From DASRFA01 sp035651755 (GTDB taxonomy: Bacteria; Desulfobacterota; Binatia; UBA12015): a stretch of 64,000 bases of DNA. The notes under the pieces are model-generated. The model searched no databases. It saw nothing but the letters and a program-made list of their open reading frames with translations, and was not told the DNA's origin. The stretch is taken from positions 1-64,000 of the forward strand of contig DASRFA010000057.1 of the NCBI GenBank assembly GCA_035651755.1. Reading direction: 5' to 3'. Each line of letters begins with the position of its first letter. The first letter of the stretch is position 1. This document shows positions 53,164 through 60,623 of this stretch, one piece after another. Made by a program: the position numbers and the translations under genes.

Positions 53164-54352
53164 GCGCCGCTTCGGGCCGTCGGCGCAGGCCTCCGGCGAC
53201 GACGCCTCCTCCTTCGGCTGGCTCGTCACCTTCAGCGACATCGTCCTGCAGCTCTTCGCGTTCGTGATCGTGTCGGCGGCGGGCTCGGCGGCGGCTCTCC
53301 ATCGCCTCACGCCGGCGGCGCCGCCGCGCGAGGCCGAGACGACGTTCGCGACGCGCGTGGCGTCGGGGACGGTGTTTCCCGCCGCGGGCGAGGCCCCGGC
53401 GCGCGACGCGGACGCGACGATGCCGACGGCGCCGGTGCCGCGCGACGACGCGATCGCCGCCGCGCCGGCCGGGTCTGCGACGGCGGATGCTGCGGCGCAC
53501 GACGGCATCGCGCGCGCCGCGGGCGCGGACGACGCACGGACGCACGCGCGGGCCGCCGCGCTCGGCTCGTACCTCGACGAGCTCGTGTCGGCGTCGGCTC
53601 CGCCGGGCGGCGCGCGCGTCCGCGTCGACGCGGGGGACGTCGTCGTCGTGCTCGACGCGCTCGCCGGCTTCGCACCCGGGCGCGCGGACATCGCGCCCAC
53701 GATGCGGGGCGCGCTCGCGGGCGTCCGTGAGATCGTGACCGACATGCCGGAGCTCGAGGTGCAGGTGTCCGGCCACACCGACGACCGACCCATCCACACC
53801 GCGGCCTACGAGTCGAACCTCGAGCTCTCTCTGGCGCGCGCACGGGCGGTCGCGCGAGCGATCGGCGCGAACGACGCTCGTCTCGCCGGGCGCATCGTCG
53901 CGTCAGGGTTCGCCGAGCGCCGTCCCGCAGCCCCGAACGCCGACGCGCGCGGGCGCTCGCTCAACCGCCGCGTCGAGATCCGGCTCGTCGCGGCGCGCGC
54001 GCCGGCCGGCGATGTCGAGGGCGGCGACGCGATACGCCTCGGCGAAGGTGGGAAAGTTGAAGATGTTCTCGATGAACGCGTCGACCGGGAGGTGGGCGAC
54101 GAGCGCCATCTGCGCGACGTGGATCAGCTCGGTCGCGCCCTCGCCCACGACGTGCGCGCCGAGCAGTCGCTCGCCGCGCGCGTCGGCGACGAGCTTCAGG
54201 AACCCGGACGTGGCGCCCGAGATCTGCCCGCGCGCGACCTCGTCGAAGCGCGCGCGGCCGACGAGCGCGCCGCCGTGCCGGCGCACGGCCTCGGACTGGT
54301 CGATGCCGACGCTCGCGATCTCCGGGATCGTGTAGATCCCGATCGGCGATAG
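53147..54352 (+). CDS. Second MotB/OmpA-domain stator protein with antisense 3' extension
   Basis: 401 residues as read. The single transmembrane helix has the proton-binding Asp in FGWLVTFSDIVLQLFAFVIV. An Ala-rich linker is followed by an OmpA-like peptidoglycan-binding domain (~155-290: FAPGRADIAP, VQVSGHTDDRPIHTAAYESN, LSLARARAVARAIGA, NRRVEIRLVAA). The OmpA domain is complete near 54000, but no in-frame stop occurs until 54352. The last ~115 codons therefore lie antisense to sthA and look non-conserved. Either a long natural overlap or a lost stop or frameshift. Confidence 0.7.
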   Translation: MSARPERRFGPSAQASGDDASSFGWLVTFSDIVLQLFAFVIVSAAGSAAALHRLTPAAPPREAETTFATRVASGTVFPAAGEAPARDADATMPTAPVPRDDAIAAAPAGSATADAAAHDGIARAAGADDARTHARAAALGSYLDELVSASAPPGGARVRVDAGDVVVVLDALAGFAPGRADIAPTMRGALAGVREIVTDMPELEVQVSGHTDDRPIHTAAYESNLELSLARARAVARAIGANDARLAGRIVASGFAERRPAAPNADARGRSLNRRVEIRLVAARAPAGDVEGGDAIRLGEGGKVEDVLDERVDREVGDERHLRDVDQLGRALAHDVRAEQSLAARVGDELQEPGRGARDLPARDLVEARAADERAAVPAHGLGLVDADARDLRDRVDPDRR

Positions 54353-55393
54353 CTCGGGCGGGTGTCCGGGCGGAATCCCGAACGCGTGACACACCGCCCG
54401 CCGGCCCTGCTCCATCGAGGTGGCGGCGAGCGCGGGCGGCCCGATGACGTCGCCGGCGGCGTAGATGTGCGGCTGGATCGTGCGGCAGCTCGCGTCGACC
54501 GGGATGACGCCGCGCTCGTTCAGCGCGAGGCCGGCCGCCGCGAGGTCGAGGCCCTCGACGTTCGCGACGCGGCCGAGCGCGACCAGGAGCTTGTCGCTCG
54601 CCAGGGTATCGCCGTCCGTCAGCTCCGCGTGGACGGTCCCGACGCCGTCGAAGCTCACGCGATGCGCGCGCCGCGAGCCCAGGTAGCGGCCGCCGCTCGC
54701 CTCGAAGTCGGCGAGGAAGCGCTCCGTCACCTCGCGATCGAGGAAGCGCAGCGGCCGGTCGCTCTCGTCGACCATCGTCACCGCGACGCCGAGCTTCGCG
54801 AGGACCGAAGCGTACTCCGACGCGATCACGCCGCCGCCGAGCACCGTGAGGGAGCGCGGCAGGTAGGTGAGCGAGAGGATGGAGTCGCTGTCGAGCACGT
54901 TCTCGTGGTCGATCGCGACGTGCGAGGGAGCGCGCGGGCGCGAGCCGGTCGCGATCACGATCACGTCGGCGCGCAGCCGACGCTCGCTGCCGTCGCGCGC
55001 CCGCACGATGAGCTCGTGCGGCGACGCGAAGCGCGCCTTGCCGTGCAGGCGCACGACCTCGTTCCGGTCGAGCTGGCGCTGCATGTAGAGGCTGTGGGCG
55101 TCGACCACGCGATCGAGCTGGCGCATCAGGCGGCCGATCTCGACGTCCTCGGGCGCGATCCCGTCGGTCGCGCCCGGCCAGAAGCGGCGGTCGACGCGGC
55201 GAACGGCCGCTTCGCGGAGCGCCTTGCTCGGGATCGTGCCGCGCCGGACGCACGCGCCGCCGACGGCGGCGTCGCGCTCGACGACGGCCACGCGCCGTCC
55301 CGCTTTCGCGCCCTGGACGGCGGCCTTCTGGCCCGCCGGCCCGCTTCCGATCACCGCGAGGTCGAAGTGCTCGCCGCCGCCGGCCGCGCTCAT
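53903..55393 (-). CDS. sthA: Soluble pyridine nucleotide transhydrogenase-like flavoprotein
   Basis: 496 residues. FAD-binding motif DLAVIGSGPAGQKAAVQGA, redox-site region GGACVRRGTIPSKALREA in which the second Cys of the dihydrolipoamide dehydrogenase disulfide is Thr (as in SthA), NAD-binding LTVLGGGVIASEYASVLAKL, YAAGDVIGPPALAATSMEQG, and a C-terminal FNFPTFAEAYRVAALDI ending like SthA. About 30 extra residues follow. SthA interconverts NADPH and NADH. The ATG overlaps the upstream HDOD stop (ATGA). Its 3' end is convergent with and overlaps motB2. Confidence 0.82.
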   Translation of the reverse strand: MSAAGGGEHFDLAVIGSGPAGQKAAVQGAKAGRRVAVVERDAAVGGACVRRGTIPSKALREAAVRRVDRRFWPGATDGIAPEDVEIGRLMRQLDRVVDAHSLYMQRQLDRNEVVRLHGKARFASPHELIVRARDGSERRLRADVIVIATGSRPRAPSHVAIDHENVLDSDSILSLTYLPRSLTVLGGGVIASEYASVLAKLGVAVTMVDESDRPLRFLDREVTERFLADFEASGGRYLGSRRAHRVSFDGVGTVHAELTDGDTLASDKLLVALGRVANVEGLDLAAAGLALNERGVIPVDASCRTIQPHIYAAGDVIGPPALAATSMEQGRRAVCHAFGIPPGHPPELSPIGIYTIPEIASVGIDQSEAVRRHGGALVGRARFDEVARGQISGATSGFLKLVADARGERLLGAHVVGEGATELIHVAQMALVAHLPVDAFIENIFNFPTFAEAYRVAALDIAGRRARRDEPDLDAAVERAPARVGVRGCGTALGEP

Positions 55394-56307
55394 CCGGCGC
55401 ACGCGTCGGCGAGGCCGCGCACGGCGTCCGCCTTTGCGACGAGGCCGGCGACGTCCTCGGGGTAGAGGTTCAGGTCCGCGAACACCGGATGATCGAGGAG
55501 GCCGTCCGCCTCGAGTCCGGGGCCGAGGAGGAACGTCGCGAGGCGAGCGGCGAGCGCGGTGATCATCGGCTCGGGCTCGTCGGTCCGCTGGTACGCGGCA
55601 CAGGTCGCGATCGCCGCCACGACCGCCGCCGGGAGCTTCCACGACGTCGCGAGCAGGCGGCCCGCCGGCGCGTGCAGCTCGTCGACGAGCGCGCGCAGGT
55701 CGTCCGGCGGGAGCGCGACGCCCGCTTCTTTCGCGAGCTCGAGGCTCGCGCGGAGGACGACCGGCTTTCCGATCGTGTGGAGCAGTCCGCAGAGGAAAGC
55801 CGCCTCGACGGGCGCGCGCAGGAGGCGTGCGGCCTCGCGCGCGAATCCGCCCGAAGCCGCCGCGTGTGCCCAGATGGCGCGCAGATCGCCCGCGTGGCGC
55901 GCGTCGACCACGAGGCCCGAGCGCAGCGACGCGGCGAGCGCGAGCTCGCCCACGGTCCGTACGCCGAGGTGCGTGACCGCCTGGCGAAGCGACACGATCG
56001 CGCTCCGCGGCGCGTACGCGGGCGCGTTCGCCACCCGGAGGAGATGGCTCGCGAGCGCCGGGTCGCGGTCGAGGAGCGCGACGAGCCGCCGCGCGTCCGC
56101 GTCGACGTCCTGCGTGGCGGCCAGCACCTCGGCTGCCGCCTCCGGCAGCTGCGGCAGGTCGACGTCGCCGCTCTGGAGCCGCTCCGCGAGGGTCGTGCGG
56201 ATGCCGGTCGCGGCTTCCGAGCCGTCGGCGGGGCCGCTCGGGCGAACGACGGTGGCGGGCTCGCAGGCAGGCGCGAGCCCGGGCGCTTCTGCGGTCGGCG
56301 TGCTCAC
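55390..56307 (-). CDS. HDOD-domain protein
   Basis: 305 residues from a GTG overlapping the motB stop. The HDOD domain (~45-240) has LPQLPEAAAEVLAATQDVDA, DPALASHLLRVANAPAYAPR and a degenerate HD region FLCGLLHTIGKPVVLRAS. HDOD proteins act in signalling and motility control, often next to GGDEF or motility genes, but usually lack hydrolase activity. Co-transcribed with motAB and sthA. Confidence 0.82.
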   Translation of the reverse strand: MSTPTAEAPGLAPACEPATVVRPSGPADGSEAATGIRTTLAERLQSGDVDLPQLPEAAAEVLAATQDVDADARRLVALLDRDPALASHLLRVANAPAYAPRSAIVSLRQAVTHLGVRTVGELALAASLRSGLVVDARHAGDLRAIWAHAAASGGFAREAARLLRAPVEAAFLCGLLHTIGKPVVLRASLELAKEAGVALPPDDLRALVDELHAPAGRLLATSWKLPAAVVAAIATCAAYQRTDEPEPMITALAARLATFLLGPGLEADGLLDHPVFADLNLYPEDVAGLVAKADAVRGLADACAG

Positions 56308-57245
56308 CGGCGATTCGGCGCGTCGAGCAGAGCCGTCCGCTCGGGAACGACGTCCGGGGGCAGCGTGACGGGACCTTGGCCGCCGGCCTCGTCGTCGCCG
56401 TTCGGCCGCTGGCGCTCGGCGAGGATCGAGAGACGGCGATTCTCGGCGGCGAGCGGGTCGGAGGGGACGAACGGCCGGCTGTCGGCGTAGGCCACGACGC
56501 GATTCACCTGACCTGCCCGCAGGCCCTTCGTCTCGAGCACGCGGCGGGCGTTGTTCGCGCGCTCGAAGGAGAGCTCCCAGTTGCTCTTCGCGGAGCCTTG
56601 CGCGTACGGCCGGCTGTCGGTGTGGCCGCCCACCTGAACCGGGTTCGGGATCTTGCCGAGCACCTGAGCGATCTTCGCGAGCAGTCCGACGAGCGCGGGC
56701 TTCAGGTCCGCCGACGACAGGTCGAAGAGGAGGCTCTGGCTGTCGTTCTTGTCGAGCACCTGGATGGTGAGGCCGGCGGGCGTCACCTCGACGACGACGT
56801 GCTCGCTCAGCTCCGCGGGAAGCCCCTCCTCGGTCGCGGCGCGGTGGATCGCCTGCTCGACCGCGGCGGCCTGCTGCTCGAGCTTCTTCTGCTCCTCCTG
56901 CTTCTGCTGCTGCTCCTGCTCGCGGTCGTGCTTCGTCTTCACCTTGTTCGAGTGCATCACGACCACGTCCCGCTCGACGACCGCCGGATCGCGGCTGTGG
57001 GCGGGGCTCGTGTCCTGGCTGAGGACCGATCCGCCGGGAAGGACGCCGGGGTCGCGGAAGTACTGCGCGATCTGCGACCGGAGCTTCACGTCGGCCTGCG
57101 TGAGCAGCCACAGCACCATGAAGAGCGCCATCATCGCGGTCACGAAGTCGGCGTAGGCGACCTTCCACGCGCCGCCGTGGTGCGCCGCGTGCTTCTCCTT
57201 CTTCTTCTTGACGACGATACGCGTCGTGTCCTTGGGCTTCGCCAT
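56304..57245 (-). CDS. motB: Flagellar stator protein MotB
   Basis: 313 residues. A basic N-terminus (TRIVVKKKKEKHAAHHGG) precedes AWKVAYADFVTAMMALFMVL WLL with the proton-binding Asp in ADFVTAMMALF. A Gln/Lys/Glu-rich coiled segment (~115-140) and a C-terminal OmpA domain (VQVGGHTDSRPYAQGSAKSN WELSFERANNARRVLE) follow. ATG 57245 overlaps the motA stop. This is the canonical stator of the window. Confidence 0.95.
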   Translation of the reverse strand: MAKPKDTTRIVVKKKKEKHAAHHGGAWKVAYADFVTAMMALFMVLWLLTQADVKLRSQIAQYFRDPGVLPGGSVLSQDTSPAHSRDPAVVERDVVVMHSNKVKTKHDREQEQQQKQEEQKKLEQQAAAVEQAIHRAATEEGLPAELSEHVVVEVTPAGLTIQVLDKNDSQSLLFDLSSADLKPALVGLLAKIAQVLGKIPNPVQVGGHTDSRPYAQGSAKSNWELSFERANNARRVLETKGLRAGQVNRVVAYADSRPFVPSDPLAAENRRLSILAERQRPNGDDEAGGQGPVTLPPDVVPERTALLDAPNRR

Positions 57246-58111
57246 CAGGCGCCCGTGGACTTGACCTCGCGGCACGCCGCGTCGGTCTCTTCGCTCGTCG
57301 GCCGCGTCGACGAGAAGATGGACTTCCGCGCGAACTCGACCGCGACGATCGGCGACGCGCCGCGCAGGTTCGCGAGGAGGCCGTCCTTGATGCAGCGCAG
57401 GTAGCGGGTGCGGACGTTCGCCTGCACCTCGACGGTCGTCGCGAGCGGCGAGAGCAGCCCGTACGACATGAGGATCCCGAGGAACGTGCCGACGAGCGCC
57501 GCCGCGACGTGGTGGCCGATCGCCTCCGGTCCCTGGTCGAGGTGGCCCATCGTGATGATGATGCCGAGCACCGCGGCGACGATGCCGAGGCCGGGGAGCG
57601 CATCGCTCGTCGTGCGGATGAGGGCGATCGGGACGTGCGCCTCCTCGTGGTGGGTCTCGAGCTCGTTGTCGAGGAGGACGTCGAGCTCCTCGGGCGACGC
57701 GGTGCCGTTCACGATCTGCTTGAGCGCGTCGCGGAAGAACTCGGTCGCCTCGTGGTTCGCGAGGAAGCCGGGGTACTTCGAGAAGATGCTGCTCTTCTCG
57801 AGGTCCATCACGTGCTCGTCGAGCGCGACCGCGCCGTTCTTCCGGATGAACGTGTAGACCTCGTACTGGAGCTTCAGCAGCTCGATGTAGTCGGCCTTGG
57901 CGGGCATCTTCCCCGAGAAGGCTTCGCGGAAGGACCCGAACACCTGGCCGCGGATCGAGCCGGGTGCGGACACGATCAGCCCGCCGAGCGCGGCTCCCCC
58001 GATGACGACCAGCTCGCTCGGCTGGATCAGGATGTGGAAGCTGCCGCCCGCGAGCGCGAACCCCCCGAGAACCGAAGCGAAGACGACGACGAGACCGATG
58101 ACGGTGAACAT
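57245..58111 (-). CDS. motA: Flagellar stator protein MotA
   Basis: 288 residues. MFTVIGLVVVFASVLGGFAL, SELVVIGGAALGGLIVSAPG, and the C-terminal pair ALPGLGIVAAVLGIIITMGH and HHVAAALVGTFLGILMSYGL are characteristic. The ATG at 58111 begins a normal MotA; the open frame extends 33 codons upstream across the sigma-28 promoter. The leader is predicted to be only ~6 nt, and GGAG sits only one base from the ATG. Confidence 0.94.
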   Translation of the reverse strand: MFTVIGLVVVFASVLGGFALAGGSFHILIQPSELVVIGGAALGGLIVSAPGSIRGQVFGSFREAFSGKMPAKADYIELLKLQYEVYTFIRKNGAVALDEHVMDLEKSSIFSKYPGFLANHEATEFFRDALKQIVNGTASPEELDVLLDNELETHHEEAHVPIALIRTTSDALPGLGIVAAVLGIIITMGHLDQGPEAIGHHVAAALVGTFLGILMSYGLLSPLATTVEVQANVRTRYLRCIKDGLLANLRGASPIVAVEFARKSIFSSTRPTSEETDAACREVKSTGA

Positions 58112-58123
58112 ACTCCGGACGTT

Positions 58124-58150
58124 ACTCGTGCCCGGGTCGACGAAAGTTGA
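58124..58150 (-). promoter_or_regulatory. Sigma-28 (FliA) promoter for motA
   Basis: On the minus strand TCAACTTT, 11 bases, GCACGAGT. The -10 is identical to that proposed for fliC and the -35 differs at one base. FliA control of motAB is standard. Confidence 0.7.
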
Positions 58151-58258
58151 GGCGGTCGGCAGAGCGATCGCCTCGGGCGCGCGCCATGGCGTGTGCGCGC
58201 GCGGACGCACGAGCGCGGCAGCCGGCGGCGCGGGTCGCCGTGCCGCGATGCTCGGACC

Positions 58259-58513
58259 TCAGATGCGGATCAGCGGCAGGAGGCGCGCGAGCGGTACGAA
58301 CGACTCGTCGGCGGGAGCCGCGAGCGCGAGGGCCGGCGTCGGGACCTGCTCGAGGAGGCAAAGCGCCGCGTGACGGGCGCGCTCGGCGACGGCATCGGCA
58401 ACGTCGCCGACGCGCGCGGATCCGATCGTTTCCACGGCGAGATCGAGATCGCTGGAGACCGCGATGTCGTCGGCCGTGCCGCTGGCGGCAACGAGGTGAA
58501 TGGTCACGACCAT
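58259..58513 (-). CDS. Small unknown protein under a possible sigma-54 promoter
   Basis: 84 residues, not recognised: MVVTIHLVAASGTADDIAVS at the N-terminus, acidic and Ala/Leu-rich, no signal or membrane segment. GAGGGGCGC precedes the ATG. A GG-N10-GC sequence lies 12-28 bp upstream (58527-58542). If that promoter is used, the ribosome-binding site would be outside the transcript. Coding status is uncertain in such G+C-rich DNA. Confidence 0.4.
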   Translation of the reverse strand: MVVTIHLVAASGTADDIAVSSDLDLAVETIGSARVGDVADAVAERARHAALCLLEQVPTPALALAAPADESFVPLARLLPLIRI

Positions 58514-58526
58514 GCGCCCCTCGTGG

Positions 58527-58542
58527 AGCAAGGGCGATGCCG
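58527..58542 (-). promoter_or_regulatory. Sigma-54 promoter candidate for the small gene
   Basis: Minus strand CGGCATCGCCCTTGCT: GG-N10-GC with TTGCT. A shared-element-like stretch, GGCGCGGATTCGCACGTGCG, overlaps it just upstream (to 58563). The predicted start is at or next to the proposed ATG. Confidence 0.4.
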
Positions 58543-58655
58543 CCGCACGTGCGAATCCGCGCCGGTTTTTGCGTGACGCAGGCGGCCGCGGATCGTGCAG
58601 CGGTGAGGCGGTCGCCTACATCGTGCGCGCGTGCGCGGAAGGACAAGTCGGTGCG

Positions 58656-58782
58656 CGGGCGAGCCGGCGCGTGTGCGAGCCCGGCGACTCCTGTCGGAGG
58701 TGCCCCTCGATTGTCTCATGGATCGAGGAAGGGCACCTCCTCCAACGTCGCTGCCGTGCTCGCACACGCACCGGCCCGCCCG
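58656..58782 (-). repeat. Long imperfect hairpin repeat, copy 2
   Basis: 25-nt outer arms at 58656-58680 and 58758-58782 match at 23 positions, and both differences still allow G-U pairing. Inner arms GGAGGTGCCC (58696-58705) and GGGCACCTCC (58731-58740) are perfect, and an apical CTCGAT/ATCGAG stem presents TGTCTCATGG. Relative to the copy at 58971 it is inverted, and the two align along their length. Confidence 0.85.
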
Positions 58783-58970
58783 CTTCAACGTCGCCGTTCA
58801 TCGGCGCGCGTCCGCCCGCGCGCCCGCTCCCGGCCGCCGCCGGCGGCCGTCCGCGGTCGCAGAACGGTCGCGATCACAATGTGCAGCCGAAGCGTCGCGC
58901 GGCGAGCCGCGCGCGCGGCCACGACCGCGAACGTACGGTCGAAGCGCGCGTCCGATCGGCACGCGGTGGC

Positions 58971-59100
58971 TGCGGCGGGAGCGGCGAGTGAGCGAGCACC
59001 GGCGGCGACGTCGGAGGAGGCGCCCTTCCTCATCCATGAGACAACAAAAGGGCGCCTCCGACAGGAGCGCCGGGCTCGCTCACGCGCCGCGCCCGCCGCG
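58971..59100 (+). repeat. Long imperfect hairpin repeat, copy 3
   Basis: Outer arms of ~33 nt (58971-59004 and 59068-59100) pair with three mismatches and one bulge. Inner arms GGAGGCGCCC and GGGCGCCTCC are perfect. The apex contains CATCCATGAGACAAC. Compared with copy 2 the inner stem carries a paired change (T-A to C-G), so the structure is under constraint or was recently duplicated and then diverged in a paired way. Confidence 0.85.
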
Positions 59101-59153
59101 CTCGGACGTCGTCCAACGCGACGAGTGACGCGCGACGATCGACGAGCGCCCTC

Positions 59154-59609
59154 TCAGCGCGGCGCGATCACCGGCGCACCGCCACCCATGGGGCCCATCG
59201 GACCCGGCGGGCCCGGCATGCCGCCGCCCGGGAAGACGTACGGGTAGACGCTGATCGGGTACTGGTTGTTCTGCGGCAGCGTCGGGTCGAAGCCGGGCTC
59301 GCGGCTCTTTCCCGTCGAGAGAACGACGCTCCCGTCGGGGAGGTTCCACGAGCCGATGTGGCGCGACGCATACTCCTGATCGACCATTTGCTGCGGCACG
59401 CCGCTCGGGTTCGCCGCCTCCTGGTCGATCATCTTCTGGATGGTCTCGTCGCTCACGCCCGCCTCGCGGAGCTTCAGGACCTCCTCGGTCGTGAGCCCGC
59501 GCGCTGCTTCGAGCGACAGCGCGACGATCGCTGCGGTCGCGATCGCCGCGAGCGCGATGCGCTCGACGATGACCTGCATCCGCCGCTTCGAATCGATCCC
59601 CTCTCCCAT
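59154..59609 (-). CDS. Unknown membrane-anchored or secreted protein with Pro/Gly-rich tail
   Basis: 151 residues. A hydrophobic N-terminal segment (ERIALAAIATAAIVALSLEA) serves as anchor or signal. A short helical motif follows (LTTEEVLKLREAGVSDETIQ KMIDQE, the kind seen in small stress and envelope proteins), then PDGSVVLSTGKSREPG and a Met/Pro/Gly-rich tail (GGGMPGPPGPMGPMGGG). GGGGGAGGAG lies before the ATG. It is 53 bp downstream of the lytic transglycosylase gene and probably co-transcribed with it. Confidence 0.7.
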   Translation of the reverse strand: MGEGIDSKRRMQVIVERIALAAIATAAIVALSLEAARGLTTEEVLKLREAGVSDETIQKMIDQEAANPSGVPQQMVDQEYASRHIGSWNLPDGSVVLSTGKSREPGFDPTLPQNNQYPISVYPYVFPGGGMPGPPGPMGPMGGGAPVIAPR

Positions 59610-59662
59610 GGCTCCTCCCCCGTCTCCCGCGTGCACCGGTCGCGATCGTCGCGCGCCCGGAG

Positions 59663-60451
59663 CTATGCCTCCTGCGTCCTGGGTCCGGCTTCGCCGCCGG
59701 CGTACGCGACGACGCGCTCGACGTAGCGGCGCGTGAGCGTCGGCAGGAACGGCTCGACGTCGTCGAAGCTCGCGGGGTCGAGCCCGCGCGCTTGCGCGAG
59801 CCGCTGCGCCGAGGCGACGCGGCCCTCGCCCGCGTTGAACGCCGCGACCGCGAAGCGCGCGCGCTCTTCGCCGTCCGGGACGGGCGTCGCGCGGAGGCCG
59901 CCGCCGAGCCGATCGCCGCGGCGGAAGACCTGATCGAGGTAGCGCAGGTATCCGACGCCGAGCGCGACGTCGTCGCTTCCCGCCGGCCGCTCGACCGCGC
60001 CGTTCCGGAAGTGCTGCCGCATCTGCGAAGCGGTCACGCGCGTGACCTGGAACGTGCCGGTGCTGACGCCGTCGGAGCTGCGCGCGGTCGGCTCGAGGCT
60101 CGACTCCGCGATCGCGACCCCGAGCGCGAGCTCGGGCGCGACGCCAGCGCTCGCAGCGGAGCGGTGGATCGCCGAAGCGAGCGCGCGTCGCGCCGCGGTG
60201 CCGAGCCAGGGCGCCGCCGCGTCCGGGAAGGCGCGCGCGGTGCCGGATGCGGTGGTGGTCGCCGAACGGCTGCCCGCCGTGCCGCGGACGGATGCGAGCG
60301 CGGACGATGCGGTCGCGCGCGTCGCGGCCGCGGTCGCGCGCTCGTGCGCCAGGATCTGGGCGAACGCCGTCGGCAGCGACGCGGTGGCAGCGCGGAAGCG
60401 CGCCCCGGCTTCGCGGCGAACGATCGTCGCGTTGAAGATCGGTGCGATCAT
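59663..60451 (-). CDS. Lytic transglycosylase (SLT), probable rod-passage enzyme
   Basis: 262 residues. The SLT domain (~110-250) has SAGVAPELALGVAIAESSLE with the catalytic Glu in ESSLEP, then GTFQVTRVTASQMRQHF, VALGVGYLRYLDQVFRR and FAVAAFNAGEGRV. No secretion signal is visible; the N-terminal ~100 residues are low-complexity, which fits export through the flagellar apparatus. It sits under its own sigma-54 promoter beside a flagellar locus whose FlgJ lacks a muramidase domain, so it is the candidate peptidoglycan-opening enzyme. Confidence 0.82.
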   Translation of the reverse strand: MIAPIFNATIVRREAGARFRAATASLPTAFAQILAHERATAAATRATASSALASVRGTAGSRSATTTASGTARAFPDAAAPWLGTAARRALASAIHRSAASAGVAPELALGVAIAESSLEPTARSSDGVSTGTFQVTRVTASQMRQHFRNGAVERPAGSDDVALGVGYLRYLDQVFRRGDRLGGGLRATPVPDGEERARFAVAAFNAGEGRVASAQRLAQARGLDPASFDDVEPFLPTLTRRYVERVVAYAGGEAGPRTQEA

Positions 60452-60468
60452 GGGCCTGGGCGACGGCT

Positions 60469-60484
60469 GGCAAGCCGGATGCCA
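60469..60484 (-). promoter_or_regulatory. Sigma-54 promoter for the lytic transglycosylase gene
   Basis: Minus strand TGGCATCCGGCTTGCC: GG-N10-GC with CTTGC. The predicted start near 60458 leaves about 7 nt before the ATG, the same spacing as at fliK. Confidence 0.65.
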
Positions 60485-60548
60485 GCGCGGCCGACGCAGC
60501 TCCGCCGCGCGTGCCCGACGCGCCCGCGACGAGCGGGCACGGACGGTG

Positions 60549-60575
60549 GGCAATGCCTGCCGGGCGGTCGGCAAA
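60549..60575. promoter_or_regulatory. Putative shared UAS between divergent sigma-54 promoters
   Basis: GGCAATGCCTGCCGGGCGGT then CGGCAAA, a clear member of the shared element, lies 65 bp from the minus promoter and 49 bp from the plus promoter, so one site could serve both. Confidence 0.6.
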
Positions 60576-60623
60576 GGCGTCCGGGTGGCGGAGCGATGTG
60601 GCCGTCGTTGCGCGAGGATGCGG

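Larger units (their letters stand above)
58543..59153. other. Non-coding region with two long hairpin repeats
   Basis: About 610 bp without a credible gene in any frame. It holds two opposite copies of a ~130-bp hairpin element (58656-58782 and 58971-59100) separated by 188 bp of G+C-rich sequence with further short inverted repeats (for example CGGCCGCC/GGCGGCCG at 58838-58854). Confidence 0.7.

Noticed and set aside
53903..55393. Dihydrolipoamide dehydrogenase instead of SthA
   Set aside because: The second redox Cys is replaced by Thr (RGTIPSK) and the C-terminal end is SthA-like. No dehydrogenase-complex genes are nearby.
57904..58210. 33-codon upstream extension of motA
   Set aside because: It crosses the sigma-28 promoter, and the remaining protein starts exactly like known MotA.
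58800..58970. Fourth copy of the hairpin family between copies 2 and 3
   Set aside because: It has short inverted repeats but lacks the TTGTCTCATG apex and the long nested arms.
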